NCBI RefSeq assembly: GCF_001894785.1
Contig: NZ_BCWW01000007.1
Span: 1 to 64,000, forward strand
DNA length: 64,000 bases
Direction of reading: 5' to 3'
Source: Rhodococcoides fascians NBRC 12155 = LMG 3623
GTDB lineage: Bacteria > Actinomycetota > Actinomycetes > Mycobacteriales > Mycobacteriaceae
The notes under the pieces: generated by a model
Seen by the model: the letters and a program-made list of their open reading frames with translations, nothing else
What the model was told of the DNA's origin: nothing
Databases searched by the model: none
Program-made: the position numbers and the translations under genes
In this document: positions 53,261 to 61,867 of the stretch, piece after piece
Position numbering within the stretch: position 1 is the first letter of the stretch
How the letters are laid out: every line of letters starts with the position of its first letter

Positions 53261-54610
53261 ATGTCCACCATCAAGAGTTTTCCGCTGCCCGACCTGGGGG
53301 AGGGCCTCACCGAGGCCGACCTGTTGACCTGGCTCGTCGCGGTCGGTGACACCATCGAACTCAACCAGAACATCGCCGAAGTCGAGACGGCCAAGGCGGC
53401 GGTCGAGTTGCCTTCCCCGTTCGCCGGTGTGGTTGCTGCTCTGCATGTTTCCGAGGGCGACACGGTGGAGGTGGGAGTGCCGATCATCGACATCAGAGTC
53501 GGCGGTGAGGACGAACCGGTCGCTACCGATCCAGAGCAGTCCGTTTCCCCGATTCAGAACACGTCGTCCGGGGAGGACGAGGACGAGCGCGTCCCGGTGC
53601 TCGTGGGTTACGGCGTCGCGAAGGAAGGCTCGAGCCGACGCGGTGGCCGCGTCGACCCACCCGCGGCGTCCGCGCCGAACGATCGGAACGGAAAGCCGCT
53701 TGCGGCCCCACCGGTACGAAAGATGGCCAAGGACAACGGCATCGATCTGAACGAGTTGCCCGCGAGTGGACGCCACGGCGACGTCACCCGTCAGGACGTG
53801 GAGTCGTACCTGCAGGGCGGGTCGGCTGGGCAGATTGACACCGATGTGCAGAGTGACACCGACGTGCAGCTCGAGACCGAGGCGCAGCAGTCGGTATCCG
53901 GGCGGACCGGTCGGGAGGAGCGCACTCCGATCAAGGGTGTACGCAAGCACACCGCCGAGGCCATGGTGCGAAGTGCGTTCACTGCACCTCACGTCACCGA
54001 ATTCGTGACCGTCGACGTGACCGAGACGCTCGAACTCCTCGAGTCGCTGCGGTCCTCCACACATTTCCGGGACGTGCGTCTGACGCCGTTGGCTCTGGTG
54101 TGCAAAGCCGTTCTCGTTGCCCTGAAATCGAATCCGTCGCTGAACTCGAGCTGGGACGAGGTTGCGCAGGAAATCGTGACCAAGTACTACGTCAACCTCG
54201 GCATCGCGGCGGCGACACCCCGCGGATTGATGGTGCCAAACATCAAGAACGCACACGAGCTCTCTCTGGTGGACATCGCGCGTGCCCTGGCCGACCTGAC
54301 GCGTATCGCGAAGGAGGGCAAGAGCAGTCCGGCCGATCTGGCCGACGGCACCATCACCATCACCAACGTGGGGGTGTTCGGAGTCGACGCAGGCACCCCG
54401 ATCCTCAACCCCGGCGAGGCGGCCATCCTGTGCTTCGGGTCCATCCGTCGAACGCCGTGGGAACACAACGGCGAGATCGCTTTACGGTCGGTGACGACAC
54501 TGTCGCTCTCGTTCGATCATCGACTGGTCGACGGCCAACAGGGGTCGGAATTCCTCGCCCTCGTCGGTCGTCTGCTGACTCACCCGATCGATCTGATCGC
54601 GCTCGGCTGA
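53261..54610 (+). CDS. bkdC: Dihydrolipoamide acyltransferase E2
   Basis: This 449-residue core subunit moves the acyl group from lipoate to CoA. Domains in order: one lipoyl domain (1-80, lipoyl Lys45 in VETAKAAVELPSPF), a linker, the E1/E3-binding domain (about 146-184), a second Asp/Gln/Thr-rich linker, and the catalytic domain (about 220-449) with His420 and Asp424 in SFDHRLVDGQQG. The linker (about 187-215) contains a near-repeat, DTDVQSDTDVQLETE. No E3 gene follows, so a shared lipoamide dehydrogenase elsewhere is expected. Confidence 0.93.
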   Translation: MSTIKSFPLPDLGEGLTEADLLTWLVAVGDTIELNQNIAEVETAKAAVELPSPFAGVVAALHVSEGDTVEVGVPIIDIRVGGEDEPVATDPEQSVSPIQNTSSGEDEDERVPVLVGYGVAKEGSSRRGGRVDPPAASAPNDRNGKPLAAPPVRKMAKDNGIDLNELPASGRHGDVTRQDVESYLQGGSAGQIDTDVQSDTDVQLETEAQQSVSGRTGREERTPIKGVRKHTAEAMVRSAFTAPHVTEFVTVDVTETLELLESLRSSTHFRDVRLTPLALVCKAVLVALKSNPSLNSSWDEVAQEIVTKYYVNLGIAAATPRGLMVPNIKNAHELSLVDIARALADLTRIAKEGKSSPADLADGTITITNVGVFGVDAGTPILNPGEAAILCFGSIRRTPWEHNGEIALRSVTTLSLSFDHRLVDGQQGSEFLALVGRLLTHPIDLIALG

Positions 54611-54642
54611 CCGCGGCGGCGCGGTGTGAATGCCGCCGGCGT

Positions 54643-56112
54643 TCAGTGCACCGGTTGCGCCGACACGGCCTCGTCTCGATCACTGCTTGCCTGTGCTCGA
54701 ATGAAGAACGACGCAGCCACCGCGACCAGTGACACCGCCCCACCGCACAGGAATGCGGTGTGGATGCCTGCCTCGGAACCACCCACCTGCGTTGCCCCGT
54801 CGGAGATTCGGGCTGCCGCGGTGTTCGACATGACGGTGACGAACAACGCGGTTCCTGCGGCTCCGGCCAGCTGCTGCACGGTGTTGAAGATTGCGCTGCC
54901 GTGCGAGTACAGGCGGCTGGGAAGGGATCCGAGCGAGGAGGTCATCAGCGGAGTCATGATGAGCGCGAGCCCCGCCGAGAGCAGCATGTGGATACCGACG
55001 ACCAGCGGTAGTGCCGACTGTGCGTCCAGCACCGTCATCGACCACAACGCGGCGCTCACCACCATGGCTCCGGGAATGACCAACGGGCGCGGCCCGATTC
55101 GGTCGAAGATGCGGCCGACGAAGGGTGCGAGCAGACCCATCAGCAACCCGCCGGGCAGGAGCATCAGGCCGGTTGCGAGGGTGTCGAGTCCGCGCACGTT
55201 CTGCAGATACATCGGCAGGAGGATCAGGGCACCGAACAGGGCCATCATCGAGATCGCGATCATGCCGAGTCCGATGCTGAAGGTGGGGGTGCGGAACGGA
55301 CGCATGTCCAGCAGCGCGCCGCCGCGTTCCTGGCGGGCGATCTGCCGCAGCACGAAGACGACGAGTGCGATCACTCCCACCACCAACGGCAACCAGACCG
55401 GTACGACGGACTCCTCGGCAGAATGGCCGAGGCTGCTCAGGCCGTAGACGATGCCGCCGAACGCCAAAGCGGACAACACGACCGACGTGGGATCGAACGA
55501 GGGCCGTCCCGTCTCGGTCACGTTCTTCACCAGTGTGGTTCCGATGCCGAACGCGACGAGCGCGATGGGAAGCACCAGCCAGAACATCCAACGCCAATTC
55601 AGCGAGTCGAGAATGACTCCGGAGATGGTGGGGCCGACGGCAGGTGCGACGGCGATGACGATGGAGATCACACCCATCATCGCGCCGCGCTTGTGGGCCG
55701 GGACGACGGTGAGCACTGTGGTCATGAGCAGCGGCAGCATGATCGCCGTCCCGCTGGCCTGCGTGATGCGGCCGAGCAGAAGCAGCTCGAAACCGGGTGC
55801 CGAGGCCGCGAGCAGGGTGCCGACGGTGAACAGGGTCATCGCTGTCACGAACACCTGACGCAGCGTGAAGCGTTGGAACAGGTAGCCGGTGACGGGAATG
55901 ACCACCGCCATGGTCAGTAGGAATCCGGTGGTGAGCCACTGGGCCGTCGTTGCCGTGATCTCGAGGTCGACCATCAGGGTCGGGAGCGCCACGCTCATGA
56001 TCGTCTCGTTCAGGATCATGACGAAGGCCGCGATGACCAATATGCCGATCAGTAGCTTGCTGCCCGGCGCGAGTTGCTCGTCGGGGGTGCGGTCGGTCTC
56101 GGGTGAACTCAT
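54643..56112 (-). CDS. DHA2-family (EmrB/QacA-type) MFS drug exporter
   Basis: This 489-residue transporter has about 14 transmembrane helices, as expected for the DHA2 group of proton-driven multidrug exporters. Family motifs visible are LNETIMSVALPTLMVDLEI in helix 1, WLTTGFLLTMAVVIPVTGYL (motif D1), and the antiporter motif C-like VAPAVGPTISGVILDSLNWR. I chose ATG 56112 because the 27 residues possible before it have no membrane or family character. It is divergent from a TetR gene with palindromes in between, so it is probably repressed by that regulator. The substrate is unknown. Confidence 0.9.
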   Translation of the reverse strand: MSSPETDRTPDEQLAPGSKLLIGILVIAAFVMILNETIMSVALPTLMVDLEITATTAQWLTTGFLLTMAVVIPVTGYLFQRFTLRQVFVTAMTLFTVGTLLAASAPGFELLLLGRITQASGTAIMLPLLMTTVLTVVPAHKRGAMMGVISIVIAVAPAVGPTISGVILDSLNWRWMFWLVLPIALVAFGIGTTLVKNVTETGRPSFDPTSVVLSALAFGGIVYGLSSLGHSAEESVVPVWLPLVVGVIALVVFVLRQIARQERGGALLDMRPFRTPTFSIGLGMIAISMMALFGALILLPMYLQNVRGLDTLATGLMLLPGGLLMGLLAPFVGRIFDRIGPRPLVIPGAMVVSAALWSMTVLDAQSALPLVVGIHMLLSAGLALIMTPLMTSSLGSLPSRLYSHGSAIFNTVQQLAGAAGTALFVTVMSNTAAARISDGATQVGGSEAGIHTAFLCGGAVSLVAVAASFFIRAQASSDRDEAVSAQPVH

Positions 56113-56177
56113 GTGTCTACAAACTTTCGCGTATGGGATCGAAGCGTGCAATCGTATGTAGATAGCTTCAATCATTA

Positions 56178-56218
56178 TGACAGTGACTGTCAACTTGACG
56201 ATTGCTGGTAAGTTGACA
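56178..56218. promoter_or_regulatory. Overlapping palindromes, candidate TetR operator
   Basis: TGACAGT-G-ACTGTCA (56178-56192) is a perfect 15-base palindrome. It overlaps a 9-bp inverted repeat, TGTCAACTT (56188-56196) with AAGTTGACA (56210-56218). The region lies between the divergent exporter and regulator genes and just before the TetR start. Confidence 0.6.
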
Positions 56219-56222
56219 GCGG

Positions 56223-56870
56223 ATGACGACCGCAGTCGACGGATGGACGAGGATGAGCGAACGAGTGCCGGACCTGCGAGAGCGACGTCGCCGAGACACT
56301 CGGCTCGAGATCACTCGCGCCGCACTCGAGCTGTTCGAGAAGCAGGGCTGCGCCGCGACCACGGTGGACGAGATCGCGCGCCGAGCGGGGGTGTCACCGA
56401 GTACGTTCTTTCGCAGCTTCGCCTCGAAGGAGGAGTCCGTTCTCGGCATCGACCCTGACTTCGAGGTCGACTTCGACCAGTGGCTCGCCGCTACCGCGCC
56501 CGAGCACATCTCGCTGCCTGGAATCGAAGCGTTGTACGAGCAGTCCGTCGAGCGACTGTCGACAGCGTCCGAGGAGGAGCGCGACCGACTCCTACGCACT
56601 CGGCGACTGATCGGTATCGACGCGCATCTGCGGGCCGCAGCCTTCGCGGCCGACGCGATGACACTGTGCCGCGTCACCGATGCGGTGACCGAGCGTCTCG
56701 GTGACCACGAATCACGTTCGTATGCACGACTGTTGGTCGAAGGTGCCGGTATGGCCCTGCGCATCGCCTTCGACGACTGGGCGGTACGGATCGACGGCGG
56801 GCAGGATGCCGACCTGCTGGACATCTATCGGACGACAGTGCGCGATCTGCGACGCGTCGTCGCCGGCTGA
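56223..56870 (+). CDS. TetR-family repressor
   Basis: This 215-residue regulator has a TetR helix-turn-helix at about residues 30-75 (ALELFEKQGCAATTVDEIA, then AGVSPSTFFRSFASKE) and a helical C-terminal ligand domain. It likely represses the divergent MFS exporter and itself. The start is ATG 56223, or ATG 56253 (MSERVPDLRERRRR), which gives a more usual N terminus but has its GAGG directly against it. Confidence 0.9.
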   Translation: MTTAVDGWTRMSERVPDLRERRRRDTRLEITRAALELFEKQGCAATTVDEIARRAGVSPSTFFRSFASKEESVLGIDPDFEVDFDQWLAATAPEHISLPGIEALYEQSVERLSTASEEERDRLLRTRRLIGIDAHLRAAAFAADAMTLCRVTDAVTERLGDHESRSYARLLVEGAGMALRIAFDDWAVRIDGGQDADLLDIYRTTVRDLRRVVAG

Positions 56871-56937
56871 GGTCTCACGTCGTGAGTGGAACTTCGTAGC
56901 CCAGGTCGAGTTTCCGCGCACGTGGCGCGCAGCGCCT

Positions 56938-58080
56938 CTAGCCGAGGCGGCGGGGCGACAGATCCGCTTCGAGAAGGCCGCGCTCGGCCACGTCGGCCGG
57001 AACCGGTTCTCCGCGAACGACAGCCGCGCCCACCCGGGCCAGCGCCGCGCACGTCTGGATTCCGTAGCCGCCCTGCCCGGCGCACCAGAAGAAGCCCTCG
57101 AGCTCGGGGTCGAACCCGACCACCGGGGTGCGATCGGGAACGAAGCTGCGCAGTCCGGCCCAGGACGAACGAACGTGTCGCGCGGTCAGGGTGGTCACCT
57201 CGGCGATGTCGTCGAACGCCCGCGCGATCTCCAGCTCGTCCGGACGGGCATCGCTCGGTTCCACCGCCGTCTCGTCGGCCGGCGAACACAACAGTTGTGC
57301 GCCTTCGGGTTTGATGTAGAACTTCTCGTCGATGTCGCTCAGTGTCGCCAGATCCTTTGTGTCCAGATCGTCGGGTGCGGCGACCATGAAGACCGACCTG
57401 CGCTTGGGAACCAAGCCGATGTGGCGGGCCCCGGCCATCGCACCGACGACATCCGCCCAGGCCCCTGCCGCGTCCACGACCAGTGGAGCCCGGTGAGTCG
57501 TCCCGTCCGAGGTGTGTACGTGCCACAGACCGTTCACGCGCTCGAGCTCGGTCACCGAGGCCTTGGTGTGGATCCGACCGCCCCGCTGTCGCAGCCCTCC
57601 GACGAATCCCTGATGCAGAGCATGGACGTCGACCTCCATCGAATGCGGTTCGTACAGAGCGCAATCGATCAGCTCGGGCCGTAGCGGTGGGAAGAATGTG
57701 CATGCGTCGGTGGGGGAGATCAGCTGCGCGTCGGGAGTGAGGCGACTGACGTCGGTGTACATCGCTTCGAGGGCATCGCCGCGTCCCGTGGCCGCGAATT
57801 GCAACAGTGGACGCGGAGTGAGCAAATCCGACCGGAAGCAGTCGGGTGGGTTCACCAGAAAGTCTCGGCTGGCGGTCGTCAATGCGCGAATCGTGCTGTT
57901 GCCGTACGTCTCCAGAAACAGAGCCGCGGATCGACCGGTGGTGTGGAACGCCAGCGTGGACTCACGCTCGAGCAGCGTGACACGGCGGTCGCCGGCGAGT
58001 TCGTATGCGAGTGAGACACCGCCGATGCCGCCGCCGATGACAACGACGTCCGAGAGGGCAGGCTGTTCGGTGGCGCTCAT
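56938..58080 (-). CDS. FAD-dependent D-amino-acid dehydrogenase (DauA-like)
   Basis: This 380-residue flavoprotein strongly resembles Pseudomonas D-arginine dehydrogenase DauA along its whole length. It has the FAD motif VVVIGGGIGGVSLAYEL, then HTTGRSAALFLETYG, GLVPKRRSVF, DEKFYIKPEGAQLL, SWAGLRSFVPD and GQGGYGIQTCAAL. The likely reaction is oxidation of D-arginine or another D-amino acid to its 2-oxo acid. Its start overlaps the stop of an Lrp/AsnC gene, its probable regulator. It fits the arginine theme of the 37-49 kb region, but substrate range needs assay. Confidence 0.85.
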   Translation of the reverse strand: MSATEQPALSDVVVIGGGIGGVSLAYELAGDRRVTLLERESTLAFHTTGRSAALFLETYGNSTIRALTTASRDFLVNPPDCFRSDLLTPRPLLQFAATGRGDALEAMYTDVSRLTPDAQLISPTDACTFFPPLRPELIDCALYEPHSMEVDVHALHQGFVGGLRQRGGRIHTKASVTELERVNGLWHVHTSDGTTHRAPLVVDAAGAWADVVGAMAGARHIGLVPKRRSVFMVAAPDDLDTKDLATLSDIDEKFYIKPEGAQLLCSPADETAVEPSDARPDELEIARAFDDIAEVTTLTARHVRSSWAGLRSFVPDRTPVVGFDPELEGFFWCAGQGGYGIQTCAALARVGAAVVRGEPVPADVAERGLLEADLSPRRLG

Positions 58081-58574
58081 GGATGTCTCCTGTTCGGCTT
58101 CGGCGTGAACCACTGCGCTCCGGGGCCGACTGCTTCGTCGAAGATCAGCCACGTCCGCGTCGAGAGTATCCCGTCCAGCCCTTGCAACTTGTCGAGTACC
58201 AGGTGTCGCAATGCCGAGTTGTCCGGAGCGCGCACGAGGACCAAGGCGTCGAAGTCTCCGCCCATCAGACTGACGTGTTCGACGAAGGGGAACGTGCTGA
58301 GGTCGTCGGCGACAGCCCGCCAGGAATCCTGCCGAATCGACAGTGCGACATACGCGGATGCGCCGAATCCGGCTTTCTCGTACGCGATACGGGCGGTGAA
58401 ACCCTCGATCACACCTTCGTCGACGAGGCGGTCGACGCGAACGTAGGCATGTGCGCGGGAAATGTGGGTGGCCTCGGCGAGGGCCCTCATGGACATGCGC
58501 CCGTCTCGGCTCAGTTCGGTGACGATCCGTCGGTCGACGTCGTCGAGTTCGTACTCGGTCTCGCTCGGTGCCAT
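58077..58574 (-). CDS. Lrp/AsnC-family regulator
   Basis: This 165-residue regulator has the Lrp helix-turn-helix (MSMRALAEATHISRAHAYVR, about 27-46) and the RAM ligand domain (about 75-150: FVEHVSLMGGDFDALVLV). It is coupled by a four-base overlap to the D-amino-acid dehydrogenase gene, so it probably senses that enzyme's substrate. The C-terminal 15 residues (AQWFTPKPNRRHP) are a short basic tail. Confidence 0.88.
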   Translation of the reverse strand: MAPSETEYELDDVDRRIVTELSRDGRMSMRALAEATHISRAHAYVRVDRLVDEGVIEGFTARIAYEKAGFGASAYVALSIRQDSWRAVADDLSTFPFVEHVSLMGGDFDALVLVRAPDNSALRHLVLDKLQGLDGILSTRTWLIFDEAVGPGAQWFTPKPNRRHP

Positions 58575-58688
58575 ACGTCCACTCCAGACCGATCTCGATG
58601 TAAGCTCGTGGACGAATAGTCACACAGCGAGCTTCAGTATGCCATCGGTCTGCAATCCGGTTCCTGATTTGATAGTCGGTCCATTTCG

Positions 58689-58701
58689 ACACAGTCTGTG
58701 T
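58689..58701. promoter_or_regulatory. ACACAG-T-CTGTGT palindrome
   Basis: A perfect 13-base palindrome lies 40 bases before the ABM-domain gene in the divergent gap after the Lrp gene. It is a candidate operator for either gene; which protein binds is unknown. Confidence 0.35.
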
Positions 58702-58740
58702 AGAACGCACCGACGACGAACCAGCGCAGGAGGGGACCCC

Positions 58741-59313
58741 ATGGCCATGACCGACACGCTCGAGCACGTCACGACCTCGGTCGCACGACGCGTTCGCGAG
58801 GGACACGAGGCGGACTTCGTCGAATGGACCGACCGGGGCATCGACCTGGTGCGAACCTTTCCGGGCTTTCTCGGCGGGGGCTGGCTGCGCAGCTCGGCCG
58901 AATCCAGTGACTATCACGTGGTGTATCGATTCGAGACGCACGACCATCTCGAGGCGTGGTTGCGTTCGGAGGCGAGGCGCGATTGGCTCGGCCGTGGCCG
59001 ACCGATAGCGGACGACGTTGTGACACATCGGCTTTCCGGCGTGGAGGGATGGTTCGAGCCACAGTCGAACTTGACCGACGCCGTGCGCGTCGTGGGCGGT
59101 CCGCCGCCGCGGTGGAAGCAGGCCGTGTCCATCGGTGTTGCGTTCTATGCCGTCAGCCTGTTGGTGAACCTCGTGATCACTCCACATCTGACCCACCTGA
59201 ACGTGGCCCTGCGGACTGCGGTCGTAGTGATGATGTGCACTCCGCTGATGGTGTACGTGGTGATGCCGTTCGTCACCGCACGACTGCGAAAGTGGCTCGT
59301 ACCGCGCGGTTGA
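58741..59313 (+). CDS. ABM-domain protein with two C-terminal membrane helices
   Basis: This 190-residue protein joins an antibiotic-biosynthesis-monooxygenase ferredoxin-like domain (about 8-105: FPGFLGGGWLRSSAESSDYH, then LEAWLRSEARRDWL) to two transmembrane helices (about 128-147 and 155-178). The ABM fold includes haem-degrading and quinone-forming monooxygenases, but many members are uncharacterised. The ATG has a strong AGGAGGGG site. It appears monocistronic. A membrane-anchored oxygenase or sensor is likely; the substrate is unknown. Confidence 0.8.
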   Translation: MAMTDTLEHVTTSVARRVREGHEADFVEWTDRGIDLVRTFPGFLGGGWLRSSAESSDYHVVYRFETHDHLEAWLRSEARRDWLGRGRPIADDVVTHRLSGVEGWFEPQSNLTDAVRVVGGPPPRWKQAVSIGVAFYAVSLLVNLVITPHLTHLNVALRTAVVVMMCTPLMVYVVMPFVTARLRKWLVPRG

Positions 59314-59359
59314 CGGCCACGGCCCTGCTCGTTGCAAGCCGAGCGGTACCCTCTGCGTC

Positions 59360-59884
59360 ATGCGAATCGGACAGACCGCCCCGGATTTCGAGCTGCCCGA
59401 TCATTCCGGTGAACGTCGTGCGCTCACCGAGCTCACGGCGTCGGGGCCGGTGGTCCTGTTCTTCTATCCGGCTGCGAACAGTCCGATCTGCACGGCCGAG
59501 GCGTGCCATTTTCGGGATCTGGGAGCGGAGTTCGGCAGGTTCGGTGCGCAGCGAGTGGGGATCAGCACCGATACCCGAGACAAGAACCAACATTTCGCGC
59601 TGCAGAGGTCGTTCGACTTCCCGTTGCTCTCGGATTCCGACGGTGCGGTGGCCGAACAGTTCGGAGTGCGGCGCGGCGGGTGGTTCGCCCGCAGGCGTCG
59701 ACTTCGGGATTTCGAGCGCGGCCACTCGAACGTGGCTCGTCGCAGTTATCTACGGCAGTTGTTGTCCGTGAAGCGGACGACGTTCGTGATCGATCGGCAC
59801 CGAACGGTGCGGATGGTGGTGCAGAGCGAGCGCGGTCACGTACACGCGACCAAGGCGCTGGAGTACCTGCGGTATCTGTCGTGA
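59360..59884 (+). CDS. BcpB-like peroxiredoxin with an arginine-rich insertion
   Basis: This 174-residue thioredoxin-fold peroxidase reduces peroxides through a cysteine. Peroxidatic Cys44 lies in YPAANSPICTAEAC, and Cys49 is placed as the resolving residue of the BCP group. The sequence follows mycobacterial BcpB closely, except for about 20 extra residues after FGVRRGG (about 108-134), rich in Arg, before the conserved VKRTTFVID. The ATG at 59360 gives the standard MRIGQTAPDFELPD start. Confidence 0.87.
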   Translation: MRIGQTAPDFELPDHSGERRALTELTASGPVVLFFYPAANSPICTAEACHFRDLGAEFGRFGAQRVGISTDTRDKNQHFALQRSFDFPLLSDSDGAVAEQFGVRRGGWFARRRRLRDFERGHSNVARRSYLRQLLSVKRTTFVIDRHRTVRMVVQSERGHVHATKALEYLRYLS

Positions 59885-59887
59885 GCG

Positions 59888-60010
59888 TCAGTCGTTGGCA
59901 CCGCTGAAGAGGGCCGTGTAGACGGCGGGCTTGGTCGCTTCGGCCGAGGCATCGGTCGATGCGTCGTCGGGGTGGCTGAAGAGCGCCTCGTTCTTGTCTT
60001 TGTGTTCCAT
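59888..60010 (-). CDS. Possible 40-residue acidic protein
   Basis: A short frame from ATG 60010 encodes MEHKDKNEALFSHPDDAST and ends TALFSGAND. CGGGGA lies just upstream of the ATG as a weak ribosome site. The stop is three bases from the stop of the convergent peroxiredoxin gene, so the frame fills the gap exactly. The Ala-Leu-Phe-Ser pattern occurs twice. I know no family; reality and function are uncertain. Confidence 0.4.
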   Translation of the reverse strand: MEHKDKNEALFSHPDDASTDASAEATKPAVYTALFSGAND

Positions 60011-60101
60011 TCCCCGAGCATGCACCTCATCGGTCGCAATAGCCACTTGCCGCGCGGAACGACCGCGCTCGGCCGGTCGCGTTCGGTGGAATACTGCCCG
60101 G

Positions 60102-61220
60102 GTGTCCGATGAAACGTTGTTCGAAGCTCTGCGGCGTGAGCCCGATGCCGAGGCACCCAATCTGCATGCGGTCGACGCGGCAGATCGTCTGCTGCTCGAT
60201 ACCGTCGACGAACTGGGGGTCGACCGCACGGCACCGATTGCTGTGATCGGTGATCGCTACGGCGCTCTGACTCTGGGTGCGGCGGCCCTGGGGTTCACCG
60301 ACGTGCGAGTGCACCAGGACGCTGTTACCGGCGTACGCGCTCTGGAGCTGAACGCGGCGCGTGTGTCGATGGTCGGCACGTACACCCACCACGGGCTGGG
60401 TGCGGAACTGCTCGACGGCGTCGGCACCGTGTTGATGCAGTTGCCGCGAGGTCTGGCCGAGCTCACCGAGATCGCCGAGCACATCGCGGCGCATGCGCTC
60501 CCGAACGTCGTCGTCCTGGCCGGCGGCCGGGACAAACACATGACGCCTGCGATGAACGACATCCTCGGGCGGTCGTTCGAGACCGTCACGGCGGGTCGGG
60601 GACGGCAGAAGGCGCGGGTACTGACCGCGACCGGGGCAGTGGCGTCGGAGATGACGTATCCGGTCGACAAACGAATCGACGACCTCGGCCTGACGGTCGT
60701 GGCTCACGGCGCGGTCTTCGCCGGGGCCGGCCTCGATATCGGGACGAGATTTCTACTGGGGTTCGTGCCTAAGATGGCACCTCGCGCAACCAACGCCGTC
60801 GATCTGGGGTGCGGCAGTGGAATTCTCGCGACCGAATTGGCTCGAACCAGGCCCGGTCTCGAGGTGATCGCGACGGACCGATCCGCCGCGGCCATCGCGT
60901 CGGCCGCTGCCACCGCCGAAGCGAACGGGACCACGATCTCGGTGGTGGCCGACGACGCGATGTCGACGTTCGAGTCCCGGTCGGTCGACCTGATCGTCTG
61001 CAACCCGCCGTTCCACGAGGGCGCTGCGGTACACACAGGCGGGGCAGGCAAGTTGTTCGAGGCCGCCGGACGCGTGCTGCGGCCGGGCGGACAGCTGTGG
61101 ACGGTGTTCAATACGCACCTGAACTATCGTCGGGCTCTCGCCGACGCCGTCGGGCCCACCGATCCGATGGGACGCAACACCAAGTTCACCGTCACTCGCT
61201 CGGTGCGCCCGAGCGAGTGA
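60102..61220 (+). CDS. RsmC/RlmG-like rRNA methyltransferase
   Basis: This 372-residue protein has the two-domain layout of RsmC and RlmG, which methylate guanine N2 in rRNA. The N-terminal half is a degenerate methyltransferase domain (PIAVIGDRYGALTLGAAALG), and the C-terminal MTS domain has the SAM motif AVDLGCGSGILATELAR (about 229-245) and the catalytic NPPFHEG (about 302-308). The start is GTG 60102. The target base cannot be read from the sequence. It is monocistronic. Confidence 0.85.
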   Translation: MSDETLFEALRREPDAEAPNLHAVDAADRLLLDTVDELGVDRTAPIAVIGDRYGALTLGAAALGFTDVRVHQDAVTGVRALELNAARVSMVGTYTHHGLGAELLDGVGTVLMQLPRGLAELTEIAEHIAAHALPNVVVLAGGRDKHMTPAMNDILGRSFETVTAGRGRQKARVLTATGAVASEMTYPVDKRIDDLGLTVVAHGAVFAGAGLDIGTRFLLGFVPKMAPRATNAVDLGCGSGILATELARTRPGLEVIATDRSAAAIASAAATAEANGTTISVVADDAMSTFESRSVDLIVCNPPFHEGAAVHTGGAGKLFEAAGRVLRPGGQLWTVFNTHLNYRRALADAVGPTDPMGRNTKFTVTRSVRPSE

Positions 61221-61244
61221 CAGTGAAGACCAGATGCGAGAGCG

Positions 61245-61670
61245 TCAGGTGACGGGGCCGCCGTCTTCCGGGGTGCCGTCGATCTGGCCCCTGTCGCGCC
61301 CACGATCCTCGACGAGAGTCCCTTCGACGATCTCGGCCTGACGCTGGCCTTCCGCGTAATCGATGTCGGGATCCTCGTCGGACTCCTCGATGACGTGGTC
61401 GACCAGTTCTTCGGTCAGTTCGTCGTCCGGGGTCTCGGTGATCGGGCGGTCGAGATCCTCCTCGACGGCGATGTCGGGTTCTTCCTCGCTGAGCTTGAGG
61501 TCGAGGCTCTCACCCTCGGCTGCTTCACGGGCGGTCGTGCCGAAACTGTTGGCTTCGCTCCAGTGGTCCGGGGGATCGACCACGGTGTCGCCGTCGTCGT
61601 TGCGCACCTCGTCGGAGTCGAGGCTTTCGCTTTGGTCCAAGGTCTGGTCGGGTCCGTCTTCGATTGCCAT
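61245..61670 (-). CDS. DUF5709 acidic protein
   Basis: This 141-residue, very acidic protein (many Asp and Glu, no Cys) matches the actinobacterial DUF5709 family: DQSESLDSDEVRNDDGDTVV, then WSEANSFGTTAREAAEGESL. It is probably unstructured or partly so. Its function is unknown. I chose ATG 61670 (MAIEDGPDQ); a GTG at 61703 would add 11 residues and cannot be excluded, since neither has a well-spaced ribosome site. It is divergent from the BAX-inhibitor-like gene. Confidence 0.78.
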   Translation of the reverse strand: MAIEDGPDQTLDQSESLDSDEVRNDDGDTVVDPPDHWSEANSFGTTAREAAEGESLDLKLSEEEPDIAVEEDLDRPITETPDDELTEELVDHVIEESDEDPDIDYAEGQRQAEIVEGTLVEDRGRDRGQIDGTPEDGGPVT

Positions 61671-61825
61671 TTCCTCATAGTGCCCGTTTCGATTCGGTGT
61701 CACACACGCGGTCGTGGCTGCCTGTCGAGGGGCGACCCGGTAGAGTCCGGTTTGTCCGACGTAGAGGTTCTCGTCACGGGAACTTTTGTCCGGATGTCGA
61801 ACGTTCTACTGATGACCGACGGGGA

Positions 61826-61842
61826 GATCCCCGGTGGGGATC
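61826..61842 (+). promoter_or_regulatory. GATCCCC-GGT-GGGGATC inverted repeat in the leader
   Basis: A perfect 7-bp inverted repeat with a 3-base centre lies 26 bases before the GTG of the membrane protein gene. It could be an operator or a small RNA hairpin; nothing decides between them. Confidence 0.35.
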
Positions 61843-61867
61843 AGAACTTACGAAGGGAAGAGACACG

